Shown here piece after piece: positions 26,163 through 33,815 of a stretch of 64,000 nucleotides of DNA. The stretch is from Chitinophaga rhizosphaerae (GTDB lineage: Bacteria; Bacteroidota; Bacteroidia; Chitinophagales; Chitinophagaceae). The position numbers and the translations under genes are program-made. The DNA lies in the NCBI RefSeq assembly GCF_003958645.1, contig NZ_RXLO01000009.1:186001-250000 (forward strand), written 5' to 3'. The notes under the pieces are model-generated. The model did not search any database and was not told the origin of the DNA. It was given only the letters and a program-made list of their open reading frames with translations. Every line of letters starts with the position of its first letter. Position 1 is the first letter of the stretch.

Positions 26163-26768
26163 TTAGCGCCGGCCCATGAGGTCGGAACTGATGAGTTTCA
26201 TGAATTCGGCACGGGTGGCGCCGTCTTCGAACTGGCCGCTGAAAGCGGACGTGGTGGTGACGGAGTTTTGTTTCTGCACGCCGCGCATCATCATGCACAG
26301 GTGTTGCGCTTCGATCACCACGGCCACGCCCTGGGGCTGCAGCGTATCCTGGATGGCGTCCAGGATCTGGTGGGTGAGGCGCTCCTGCACCTGGAGGCGG
26401 CGGCTGAAAATGTCCACCACCCGGGCGATCTTGCTCAGCCCGGTGATAAAACCATTGGGAATGTAGGCCACGTGCGCTTTTCCGAAGAAAGGCAGCATAT
26501 GGTGCTCGCACATGGAATACAATTCGATGTCTTTCACGATCACCATTTCACTGTACGCTTCCGTGAATTTGGCGCCGTTCAGCACTTCCTTCGCGTCTTG
26601 CTGGTAACCCTGTGTGAGGAACTGCATGGCTTTGGCCATCCGTTCAGGGGTTTTCACCAGCCCTTCGCGCCCGGGGTCTTCGCCCAGCAGGGCAATGCTA
26701 TTGCGGTAAAACTCCTTCAACCCGTTCGTCACTGATTCGTCGTACTGCTCTTCTTTATTGTAAGCCAT
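26163..26768 (-). CDS. folE: GTP cyclohydrolase I
   Basis: FolE opens the ring of GTP to give 7,8-dihydroneopterin triphosphate, the entry to folate, biopterin and queuosine-type deazapurines. The 201 residues carry the zinc ligands Cys87 and His90 (SMCEHHMLPF) and Cys158 (EAQHLCMMMRG), and the signature HVAYIPNGFITGLSKIAR. It lies 21 bases downstream of a 6-pyruvoyl-tetrahydropterin synthase-like gene on the same strand, so these two consecutive pterin enzymes are very likely one operon. ATG 26768 gives the standard start. No terminator is obvious in the 112 bases between it and fabD. Confidence 0.97.
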   Translation of the reverse strand: MAYNKEEQYDESVTNGLKEFYRNSIALLGEDPGREGLVKTPERMAKAMQFLTQGYQQDAKEVLNGAKFTEAYSEMVIVKDIELYSMCEHHMLPFFGKAHVAYIPNGFITGLSKIARVVDIFSRRLQVQERLTHQILDAIQDTLQPQGVAVVIEAQHLCMMMRGVQKQNSVTTTSAFSGQFEDGATRAEFMKLISSDLMGRR

Positions 26769-26789
26769 GTGCTGCTGTGTTTTTACTGG

Positions 26790-27203
26790 TTATTTACCGC
26801 CATAGTATTCCACGTAGATCTTGGAAGTTTCGTGCAACTTGATGCAATGAAGCTGAACGGTTCCCGGCAGATGTTTTTCGAGTTGTTCCCAAATGGCGAT
26901 GGCCACGTTTTCCGCGGAAGTGAATTTGTCTTTCATGAAATCCACGTCGAGGTTCAGGTTCTTATGGTCGAGCTTCTCAACCACCACATCGTTGATCAGG
27001 ACCCCTAACGTTTTGGCGTTGAATACAAAACCGGTTTCAGGATCGGGTACGCCTTTTACCGTTACGTGCAGTTCATAGTTGTGCCCATGCCAGTTGTCGT
27101 TGGCGCATTTGCCGAAAACTTCGTGGTTTTGCTCCTTGCTCCACTGCGGATTGTACAACTTGTGCGCGGCATTAAAATGCTCGACGCGCGTCAAATAGAT
27201 CAT
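26790..27203 (-). CDS. 6-pyruvoyl-tetrahydropterin synthase / 6-carboxytetrahydropterin synthase (PTPS/QueD family)
   Basis: A 137-residue enzyme acting on 7,8-dihydroneopterin triphosphate, the product of the adjacent FolE. Zinc ligands are His14 (FNAAHKL), His39 and His41 (NWHGHNY); Cys33 (FGKCAND) is the nucleophile and Asp79-His80 (KLDHKNL) complete the site. The segments FGKC-N-HGHNYE and LDHKNLNLDVDF, with ENVAIAIWEQLEKHLP, are closer to animal-type PTPS than to short bacterial QueD (which usually has CARLHGH). The product may therefore be a tetrahydropterin or the queuosine precursor; queC, queE and queF are not in view. The frame is open far upstream; ATG 27203 is chosen because it starts the conserved fold and follows a -7 box. 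Confidence 0.9.
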   Translation of the reverse strand: MIYLTRVEHFNAAHKLYNPQWSKEQNHEVFGKCANDNWHGHNYELHVTVKGVPDPETGFVFNAKTLGVLINDVVVEKLDHKNLNLDVDFMKDKFTSAENVAIAIWEQLEKHLPGTVQLHCIKLHETSKIYVEYYGGK

Positions 27204-27224
27204 TTGTTCCTTGATAAATTTCTG

Positions 27225-27232
27225 CAAAGTTA
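27225..27232 (-). promoter_or_regulatory. -7 element of the PTPS-folE operon
   Basis: On the minus strand TAACTTTG matches TAnnTTTG, 21 bases before ATG 27203. It supports the choice of this start. Confidence 0.45.
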
Positions 27233-27251
27233 AAGCAATTCGTCGAAAACG

Positions 27252-27259
27252 TACCTTTA
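27252..27259 (+). promoter_or_regulatory. Possible -7 element of mqnB
   Basis: TACCTTTA differs from TAnnTTTG only in the last base and ends four bases before ATG 27264, the same spacing as lnt and the GNAT gene. Confidence 0.35.
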
Positions 27260-27263
27260 TGGG

Positions 27264-27923
27264 ATGAAACTGCTCGTTGCCGCCGCTACGGAGGCGGAAA
27301 TCCAACCCACGATCGCCTGGCTGAAGGAATCCGGAAGAACGGACGTAGAAACGGTTATCACGGGCATCGGCCTGTTCAGCGCGGCTTTTGCGCTGGGAAA
27401 GCGCCTCGCGGCCGCCGATAAGCCCGCTTTGGTGCTCCAGGCCGGCATCGCGGGCACTTTCGACCGGAACGTGAAGCTGGGCGACGCGCTGCTGGTGGAT
27501 AAGGAGTATTTCGGCGACCTGGGGGCGGAAGACAACGGCGTTTTCCGGGACCTCTTCGGCATTGGGCTCTGGAAGCATGATCAGCACCCGTTTACGAATA
27601 ATTTTTTATTGAATCCGTTTGACAGGATGCCACCGGCATTGGCGCAGCTACCCCGGGCATCCGCCGTTTCCGTCAATACCGTATCCGGCGAAGCCGTCAC
27701 CATCGCCCGACTGGAACAGCAGTTCGCCCCCACGCTCGAAAGCATGGAAGGCGCGGCGCTGCATTATGCGGGTTTGATGGAAAACGTCCCCTTTCTCCAG
27801 CTGCGCACCGTATCCAATTACGTGGAACAGCGCGACAAATCGAAGTGGGACATCAAATCGGCGGTGGCCCGGCTCAACGGGCTGCTCCGCGATACGATCA
27901 ACGAATGGAATAACGAACGATAA
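27264..27923 (+). CDS. mqnB: Futalosine hydrolase
   Basis: MqnB splits futalosine into hypoxanthine and dehypoxanthine futalosine in the alternative menaquinone pathway. The 219-residue protein is a nucleoside phosphorylase-fold hydrolase: MKLLVAAATEAEI at the N-terminus, VITGIGLFSAAFALGK, LQAGIAGTFD and the late MEGAALHYAG with the substrate-binding Glu. NYVEQRDKSKWDIKSAVARLN near the C-terminus is characteristic of MqnB. The next gene, mqnD, begins 12 bases after the stop and acts two steps later, which confirms the assignment. mqnA and mqnC are not in this window. Confidence 0.93.
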   Translation: MKLLVAAATEAEIQPTIAWLKESGRTDVETVITGIGLFSAAFALGKRLAAADKPALVLQAGIAGTFDRNVKLGDALLVDKEYFGDLGAEDNGVFRDLFGIGLWKHDQHPFTNNFLLNPFDRMPPALAQLPRASAVSVNTVSGEAVTIARLEQQFAPTLESMEGAALHYAGLMENVPFLQLRTVSNYVEQRDKSKWDIKSAVARLNGLLRDTINEWNNER

Positions 27924-27935
27924 AAAGAACGATAT

Positions 27936-28727
27936 ATGCAACTGAGCTTAGGATTTTCGCCCTGCCCGAACGATACTTTCATTTTCGACGCACTGGTGAA
28001 TGGAAAGATAGATACGGAGGGTTTGCAGTTCGACACCCGGCTGGAGGATGTGGAAACCCTCAACAAATGGGCCCTCCAGGGTAAACTGGACATCACGAAA
28101 CTGAGCTTCGCCGCCGGTCTCCGTGTGGCGGACAAATACCGTCTCCTCAACAGCGGAAGCGCGCTGGGCCGGGGTTGTGGCCCGCTCCTCATTGCCCGGG
28201 AGCCCCTTTCCCCCGAACAGATCCCACACCTGAAAATCGCCATCCCCGGAGAAAATACCACCGCCAACCTCCTCTTTTCCATCGCTTACCCCGACGCGAA
28301 AAACAAGGACATCATGGTTTTCTCCGACATCGAACAGGCGGTGATTTCCGGCCGGGCAGACGCCGGCGTCATTATCCACGAAAACCGCTTTACCTACCAG
28401 CAAAAAGGCCTCGTAAAAATCACCGACCTCGGCGCTTTCTGGGAAGAAAAAACCGGTCATCCCATCCCGCTGGGCGGCATTTTCATCCGCAAAGACATTC
28501 CCGAAACCACCGCCCGGCAGGTAGACGCCCTCATCGCAAAATCCCTGCAGTTTTCTTTCGCCAACTACCCTACCCTCGCTCCTTATGTCAAGGAACACGC
28601 CCAGGAGATGGACGAGCAGGTGATGCGGCAGCATATCGAATTGTATGTCAACGACTTCAGCCTGAATTTAGGCGAACAGGGCCACAAAGCGATCGAGGTG
28701 CTGAAGGAGAAAGCAGGCATGCTATAG
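27936..28727 (+). CDS. mqnD: 1,4-dihydroxy-6-naphthoate synthase
   Basis: MqnD converts cyclic dehypoxanthine futalosine to 1,4-dihydroxy-6-naphthoate. The 263 residues form a periplasmic-binding-protein-like fold without a signal peptide. Signature stretches are LGFSPCPNDTFIFDALV at the start, LEDVETLNKWAL, KLSFAAGL and GRGCGPLLIA, and GVIIHENRFTYQ with a catalytic-site His. It follows mqnB by 12 bases and is its operon partner. Together they show the organism makes menaquinone by the futalosine route, usual in Chitinophagia. Confidence 0.95.
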   Translation: MQLSLGFSPCPNDTFIFDALVNGKIDTEGLQFDTRLEDVETLNKWALQGKLDITKLSFAAGLRVADKYRLLNSGSALGRGCGPLLIAREPLSPEQIPHLKIAIPGENTTANLLFSIAYPDAKNKDIMVFSDIEQAVISGRADAGVIIHENRFTYQQKGLVKITDLGAFWEEKTGHPIPLGGIFIRKDIPETTARQVDALIAKSLQFSFANYPTLAPYVKEHAQEMDEQVMRQHIELYVNDFSLNLGEQGHKAIEVLKEKAGML

Positions 28728-28760
28728 CGCTAATTCAGCATTGGTTTCAGTATTCGCATA

Positions 28761-30059
28761 TCAGGGCTTCAGTCCCTTCCCGTACACTTCCAGCGCCCGT
28801 TTCCGCGCCATTTCATGATTGACGACCGGCTGAACGTAAGTGAGTTCATCGATCTCGGGCACCCATTTCCGGATATATTTTCCTTCCTTATCGAATTTCT
28901 GCGCCTGCAACGTGGGATTGAACACCCGGAAATACGGCGCCGCGTCGCAGCCGGAGCCCGCTGCCCATTGCCAGCCGCCGTTGTTGGCCGCCAGGTCGTA
29001 ATCGAGCAGCTTTTTCGCGAAATAGGCTTCGCCCCAGCGCCAGTCGATCAGCAGGTGCTTGGTGAGAAAACTCGCCGTCACCATCCGCACGCGGTTGTGC
29101 ATGTAACCGGTTTCGTTCAGCTCGCGCATTCCCGCGTCCACGATGGGGTAACCGGTCTGTCCCTCGCACCAGGCGCGGAATTCCCGCTCGTTGTTCCGCC
29201 AGGCGATGTTGTCGTATTCCTTTTTGAATGACGCATGCACCACATCCGGGAAATGCCACAGAATCATCTGGTAAAACTCGCGCCAGATCAGCTCCTTCAG
29301 GAATGTATCGTTCAGTTTCATGGCGCGGCGCACCAGTTCGCGGATGCTCACCGTCCCGAAGCGGAGATGCACGCTCAGGTGGCTCGTGCCCGGAATGGCA
29401 GGATAGTCGCGGGTTTGATCGTAATGTTTTATTAATGCGTCTTCCGGATCGGGCGCCGGGAAATCGCGGCGCGTGGGCGCGAAGCCGATGTCGGGCAACG
29501 AAGGGATGGGGCGCCCGTCCTGCAGATGGAAATTGCCGAAATACTTTTCCGTTGGATAGGATTTGACGAAAAACGGCTCCATGGCGGCCAGCCATTTACG
29601 GCTGTAAGGCGTGAACACCGTATAGGGTTCCCCGTTATCCTTCAACACTTCCCCCCTTTCGAAAATCACCTGGTCTTTGAAGGTTTTGAATGGAATGCCT
29701 TTTTCCCGGAGAAGCGCGCCGATGGCTTCGTCGCGCCTACAGGCGTATGGCTCGTAATCGTGATTGGCGAAAACCCCGGCTACATCGTACACTTCCGTGA
29801 AATACCGGAACGCGGCGGCGGGGGGGCCGTGATATACATGCAAAGTGCTTCCCAGTTTCAACAGCTGCTGCTGCTGGCCGGACAGCGCATCGTGGATGAA
29901 TTGCAGCCTGCGGTCGGCCCGGTCTTCCAGGTCGTCGAGGATTTCAGTGTCGAAAACGAACACGGGCACAACGGGGCAACCGCTGCGGAGGGCGTGGTAT
30001 AATGCAGCCTGGTCGTGCAGGCGAAGGTCGCGGCGAAGCCAGCAGATAACAATTTTCAT
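28761..30059 (-). CDS. phr: Cryptochrome/deoxyribodipyrimidine photolyase (class I type)
   Basis: A 432-residue flavoprotein that repairs cyclobutane pyrimidine dimers with blue light. The N-terminal Rossmann domain (MKIVICWLRRDLRLHDQ) binds the antenna; the helical FAD domain carries the signatures LIWREFYQMILW, TGYPIVDAGMREL, YMHNRVRM and NNGGWQWAAGSGCDAAPYFRVFNP, all intact, including the Trp-rich substrate pocket. The family also contains signalling cryptochromes; intact photolyase residues and the lack of a C-terminal extension favour repair. It is last in a minus-strand run after the CoA-transferase and aminotransferase genes, 77 bases behind the latter. Confidence 0.93.
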   Translation of the reverse strand: MKIVICWLRRDLRLHDQAALYHALRSGCPVVPVFVFDTEILDDLEDRADRRLQFIHDALSGQQQQLLKLGSTLHVYHGPPAAAFRYFTEVYDVAGVFANHDYEPYACRRDEAIGALLREKGIPFKTFKDQVIFERGEVLKDNGEPYTVFTPYSRKWLAAMEPFFVKSYPTEKYFGNFHLQDGRPIPSLPDIGFAPTRRDFPAPDPEDALIKHYDQTRDYPAIPGTSHLSVHLRFGTVSIRELVRRAMKLNDTFLKELIWREFYQMILWHFPDVVHASFKKEYDNIAWRNNEREFRAWCEGQTGYPIVDAGMRELNETGYMHNRVRMVTASFLTKHLLIDWRWGEAYFAKKLLDYDLAANNGGWQWAAGSGCDAAPYFRVFNPTLQAQKFDKEGKYIRKWVPEIDELTYVQPVVNHEMARKRALEVYGKGLKP

Positions 30060-30136
30060 GCGCAGGTTTTAACAGGCGATGCTGCTCCCCGGGCGGAAAA
30101 GTTCAAGTCAGATGGAAAATCGAAGATACGTCGAAC

Positions 30137-30967
30137 TTACAACATGGATTCGTACAGCAAGTCGTGCAGGATGGCGGACGTGGCGTTCCCGTAACTGGTA
30201 TCGCCGAATTCGCCCACCCAGCGGATGCCGTAGATGGCGTTGGTAAGAAAAATCTCGTCGGCCGTTTGCAGATCGCGCACGGTCAGCACCCGCTCCTGGA
30301 TGCGGAACGGGAAATCGGTGGTGAGGATGTGTTTGCGCATCACGCCGCACACGCATCCTTCCGTCAGCGGTGGTGTGAACACATCGCCGTCTTTCACGAT
30401 AAACACGTTCGCTACGGTCGTATCCGCCACGCGGCCGTATTGATTGAGCAAAACGGCTTCGGCCACCTCGTGCTGACGGGCGTACATGGCGGCCAGCACG
30501 TAAGGCAGGCAGTTGTTGGATTTGACGTTGCTGAGCTTGTCGCCGGTTTTCACGGCGTCGGGGAACACGTCCAGCGAAAGCCCCGTGCTGTTCAGTTCGA
30601 AAATATGGTCCGGCAATTCCCAGGACTGGATGAGGAAATGCGGGGTATGATCGACCGGGTCATACAGTCCCGTTCCCGCGCGCCATACGGTGAGGCGTAC
30701 ACGCGCCAGGTCGCTCACGCCGTTGGTCCGGCAAAGTTGCTGGATGAGGTCGATGAAATAGTCTTTCGTAAAATGCGGCGGAATATGAAAATGCAGGATA
30801 TGCAAACTGGCGACCAGCCGTTCGAAATGCAGGTCCGCCAATAACAGTTGCCCCTGGTACACTTTCATGGTTTCGAAGCACCCGTCGCCATACCGGAAAC
30901 TGCGGTTATCTACGGTGAGCAACGGTTTGTCGGCCGCCATAAATCTTCCGTTATAACACAATTGCAT
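30137..30967 (-). CDS. Class IV aminotransferase (PabC/branched-chain type)
   Basis: A 276-residue fold-type IV PLP enzyme. NRSFRYGDGCFETMKVYQG near the start, PLP Lys149 in SNVKSNNCLPYVLA and ANVFIVKDGDVFTPPLTEGC late in the chain define the family, which includes aminodeoxychorismate lyase (PabC), branched-chain and D-amino acid aminotransferases. The short length and RYGDG favour PabC-like lyases, but the reaction cannot be fixed from motifs. It begins 14 bases after the CoA-transferase B gene on the same strand, so it is very likely in that operon, a link that does not obviously suit folate synthesis. Confidence 0.85.
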   Translation of the reverse strand: MQLCYNGRFMAADKPLLTVDNRSFRYGDGCFETMKVYQGQLLLADLHFERLVASLHILHFHIPPHFTKDYFIDLIQQLCRTNGVSDLARVRLTVWRAGTGLYDPVDHTPHFLIQSWELPDHIFELNSTGLSLDVFPDAVKTGDKLSNVKSNNCLPYVLAAMYARQHEVAEAVLLNQYGRVADTTVANVFIVKDGDVFTPPLTEGCVCGVMRKHILTTDFPFRIQERVLTVRDLQTADEIFLTNAIYGIRWVGEFGDTSYGNATSAILHDLLYESML

Positions 30968-30981
30968 ACCGTAAGTTACGA

Positions 30982-31638
30982 TTATAAAACCATTTCGGGA
31001 ACATCGCCGTCAACGACCAGCCGGCCGGCCGTTTTGGCTTTGATTTCGTCTACGCTCACGCCCGGCGCGCGTTCCAGTAGCCGGAACCCTTCGGGCGTAA
31101 CATCGAGCACGGCTATTTCGGTGACGATTTTCCTGACGCAGCGCACGCCGGTGAGCGGCAGGGTGCATTGGGGCAGCAATTTGCTTTCGCCTTTGGGATT
31201 GGTGTGCATCATGGCTACGATGATGTTTTTGGCCGAAGCCACGAGGTCCATGGCGCCGCCCATGCCTTTCACCATTTTCCCGGGGATTTTCCAGTTGGCG
31301 ATATCGCCCGAGTCGGAGACTTCCATGGCGCCCAGCACGGTGAGGTCAACTTTCCCGGCGCGGATCATGCCGAAGCTTTCGGCGGAGTCGAAGAAGGCGC
31401 CACCCGGCAGGATGGTCACCGTTTCTTTCCCGGCGTTGATGAGATCGGGGTCGATGCCTTCTTCCGTCGGGTAGGGCCCCATGCCCAGCATGCCATTTTC
31501 GGATTGCAGCATGATGGAAATGCCCTGCGGAACGAAGTTGGACACGAGTGTGGGAATGCCGATCCCCAGGTTCACATACATCCCGTCGCGCAATTCCTGC
31601 GCGATGCGTTTGGCGATGCCGTATTTATCAAGAGCCAT
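30982..31638 (-). CDS. scoB: 3-oxoacid CoA-transferase, subunit B
   Basis: The 218-residue B subunit carries the catalytic glutamate: SENGMLGMGP with Glu47, which forms the glutamyl-CoA thioester. NLGIGIPTLVSNFV and TVLGAMEVSDSGDIANW with MVKGMGGAMDLV are family signatures. It pairs with the A subunit encoded 8 bases upstream and moves CoA between succinyl-CoA and acetoacetate (or a similar oxoacid), allowing ketone-body or branched-chain degradation. AtoA-type acetate enzymes are close relatives, so substrate is inferred. Confidence 0.93.
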   Translation of the reverse strand: MALDKYGIAKRIAQELRDGMYVNLGIGIPTLVSNFVPQGISIMLQSENGMLGMGPYPTEEGIDPDLINAGKETVTILPGGAFFDSAESFGMIRAGKVDLTVLGAMEVSDSGDIANWKIPGKMVKGMGGAMDLVASAKNIIVAMMHTNPKGESKLLPQCTLPLTGVRCVRKIVTEIAVLDVTPEGFRLLERAPGVSVDEIKAKTAGRLVVDGDVPEMVL

Positions 31639-31646
31639 AGCGAAAA

Positions 31647-32339
31647 TCAGATTTTGACGGTTTTTCTTTCGATGCGTTTTTCGTAATCGTGCCCCTGGAA
31701 GATGCGGTGCACGTATATCCCGGGAACGTGGATCTCGTCCGGGTCCAATTGCCCGGGTTCCACCAGTTCCTCCACCTCCGCGATGGTCACATTGCCCGCC
31801 CGCGCCATGGAAGTACTGAAGTTGCGGGTGGTTTTGCGGAAAACGAGGTTCCCCATCCGGTCGCCCTTCCAGGCTTTCACGATGGCGAAATCGGCCGGCA
31901 GCGCCAGTTCCATGAGATAATCCTTCTCCCCGAAACGCCGCGTCTCCTTCCCTTCCGCAATTTCCGTCCCGAAACCCGCCGGCGTGAAAAAAGCAGGAAT
32001 GCCCATCCCCGCCATGGCGATGCGCGTGGCCAGGGTGCCCTGCGGAATAAGGTCTACCTCCAGCTCGCCCAACAGCAATTGCCGCTCGAACTCGGCGTTC
32101 TCGCCCACGTAGCTCGACATCATCTTTTTAATCTGTCTTGTCTTCAGCAACAATCCCAACCCGAAATCGTCTACCCCCGCATTGTTGGAGATACACGTCA
32201 GGTTGCCTACGCCCTTGCGCACAAGGGCTGCGATACAGTTTTCCGGAATGCCGCACAGGCCGAATCCTCCGAGCATGAGGGTGGCGCCGTTGGGGATATC
32301 GGCGATGGCCTCGTCGGCGTTTGCAACGATCTTGTTCAT
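31647..32339 (-). CDS. scoA: 3-oxoacid CoA-transferase, subunit A
   Basis: The 230-residue A subunit of the heteromeric CoA-transferase. It opens with MNKIVANADEAIADIPNGATLMLGGFGLCGIPE, the glycine-rich CoA-binding loop, and continues with SNNAGVDDFGLGLLL, MMSSYVGENAEFERQ and IAEGKETRRFGEKDYLMEL, all typical. The frame extends 18 codons further upstream, but ATG 32339 matches the family start. It is the first gene of a minus-strand operon scoA-scoB-aminotransferase, perhaps with phr. Confidence 0.93.
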   Translation of the reverse strand: MNKIVANADEAIADIPNGATLMLGGFGLCGIPENCIAALVRKGVGNLTCISNNAGVDDFGLGLLLKTRQIKKMMSSYVGENAEFERQLLLGELEVDLIPQGTLATRIAMAGMGIPAFFTPAGFGTEIAEGKETRRFGEKDYLMELALPADFAIVKAWKGDRMGNLVFRKTTRNFSTSMARAGNVTIAEVEELVEPGQLDPDEIHVPGIYVHRIFQGHDYEKRIERKTVKI

Positions 32340-32411
32340 CTTCTCAGTTTTTGTTTGTAACCGAAAGATGGAACGCCTCCCGGGGCGTTTCATGTTTTGG
32401 TGTGTATAACG

Positions 32412-32888
32412 TCAGAATATATTCAGTTTCAAACTATCCGGGCTGGGCCAGAACAGGGAATCCATACGGGTGCGGCCCAATTTGCGCTGTTCTCTTTCAT
32501 TTCGCGCCCGGTCGGTGGAATCGATGGCTTCGCGCTTGCGGCGCACCACGTCGGCCATATCTTTATAGATCGCCTCCAGCCTGTCTGGATGCGATTCGTA
32601 AAATTGCCAGCTTTTCGTGAACGTTTCGCGGTCGGTTTTGTGAAGCAGCAGGATCTGTGCATACAGGGTTTTGCTCGCCGAATCGCGCATGGCTTCCGTG
32701 ATGTCTACCGAACTGCGGCCTTCCATCATCTGCTCGCGCGCAAACACGTCTGCATAGTTCATATCCAGCAAAATATCGCGCATTTCATTTTTTCCCAATA
32801 CGCCTTTCGGTGTACGGTCCGCTTCGCCGCAGGCAGCCATGAGGGCTGCGATGAAGAGGACACCCGCTATCTTTCTCCAATTCTTCAT
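32412..32888 (-). CDS. DUF4296 family lipoprotein
   Basis: A 158-residue probable lipoprotein: hydrophobic signal MKNWRKIAGVLFIAALMAAC with lipobox Cys20. The helical body (LGKNEMRDILLDMNYADVFAREQM; YAQILLLHKTDRETFTKSWQFYESHPDRLEAIYKDM) matches the DUF4296 family of Bacteroidota, whose function is unknown. It is third in a minus-strand run coaBC, porD, DUF4296, nine bases behind porD. Envelope location follows from the lipobox; no catalytic motif is seen. Confidence 0.85.
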   Translation of the reverse strand: MKNWRKIAGVLFIAALMAACGEADRTPKGVLGKNEMRDILLDMNYADVFAREQMMEGRSSVDITEAMRDSASKTLYAQILLLHKTDRETFTKSWQFYESHPDRLEAIYKDMADVVRRKREAIDSTDRARNEREQRKLGRTRMDSLFWPSPDSLKLNIF

Positions 32889-32897
32889 ACTCTTATA

Positions 32898-33815
32898 TTA
32901 CTTCATTTGCTGGTACTTGTTGGCATTCGGCACATCGAGGACGGACAGCATCTGGATGGCCCGCATTTTTTCCTGCGGCGGCGCCTTGGAGAAGAGTTTC
33001 ATCAGCTCTTCGTTCTTGGCGGCGAAAAAGCTTTGCACCACCATCGAGTTGGGCTGGTCTTCCTGGATGCCCATCAACATGTTCAGGCAATTCATGATGG
33101 CGGCGCGGCCCTTGTTCACGTCTTCGTACATCTGGTCGAGCCCCAGGCGGTGATAGGTATACATCACGTCGTGGAACCGCGCGAACTTGACGTTCAGCAG
33201 GTTGTCCTGCAGCCAGTAACGGTTGCGGTTACCTTCGAAAGCCTTCCACCCGGAAACGTCTTTTCCGTCGGGGGCGTTATTCACAATATTAAGGGCTTTT
33301 TTAAAATAATTGTCGCCGCCGCGGGGGGAAAACGAATCGTAATCCAGCCCTAAGATGATATAACAATAATAGGCGACAACCGCGGTGAGATTGGATGCCA
33401 GGGGATCGTTGCCGGAAATGCGCTGTTCGTTGAATTCCATGGGTTGGAACTCTACGTAGCGGAAAACCAGGTTGTTATCCTGGGTATTGAAAATGCTGGA
33501 GGTATAGCTCGTGTTGTAGACGGGCCGGCCCGCCTGCACGGTGAGGCTCGCGCGGTAGGTATTGTTCCCCAGGTCCTGGGTTACGTTGAGGAGGAAGTTG
33601 CATTCGATGCGTTCGGAAGTGGTGAACGCGTCGTCCGTCCACCGCCGGCCGTTGATGAATTCGTTGAGGGCGGTCTGGAGGGTGTTGAAGATGCGTTTTT
33701 CCACGTTGGTGCCCAATTGGGCGGCCTGAACGGAAACATTGGCGCGGAATTCCTGGGCGCCCGCGGCAAGGGATGCCATCAAACAAAGGCAGAAAGCGAG
33801 AAGTTGTTTACCCAT
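32898..33815 (-). CDS. porD: PorD/DUF4835 family protein, type IX secretion-associated
   Basis: A 305-residue exported protein with signal peptide MGKQLLAFCLCLMASLAAGA. FRANVSVQAAQLGTNVEKRIFNTLQTALNEFINGRRWT, FVEFQPMEFNEQ-type strands (RYVEFQPMEFNEQRI), AYYCYIILGLDYDSFSPRGGD and the C-terminal LSVLDVPNANKYQQM are hallmarks of DUF4835, named PorD after the Porphyromonas gingivalis type IX secretion factor. Its molecular role is poorly known. The start overlaps the coaBC stop by eight bases, and DUF4296 follows at nine bases, a conserved Bacteroidota arrangement. Confidence 0.85.
   Translation of the reverse strand: MGKQLLAFCLCLMASLAAGAQEFRANVSVQAAQLGTNVEKRIFNTLQTALNEFINGRRWTDDAFTTSERIECNFLLNVTQDLGNNTYRASLTVQAGRPVYNTSYTSSIFNTQDNNLVFRYVEFQPMEFNEQRISGNDPLASNLTAVVAYYCYIILGLDYDSFSPRGGDNYFKKALNIVNNAPDGKDVSGWKAFEGNRNRYWLQDNLLNVKFARFHDVMYTYHRLGLDQMYEDVNKGRAAIMNCLNMLMGIQEDQPNSMVVQSFFAAKNEELMKLFSKAPPQEKMRAIQMLSVLDVPNANKYQQMK

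Noticed and set aside
32371..32390. GAACGCC...GGCGTTT hairpin between scoA and DUF4296 as a terminator
   Set aside because: Short stem and no T-run on the minus strand; left unannotated.
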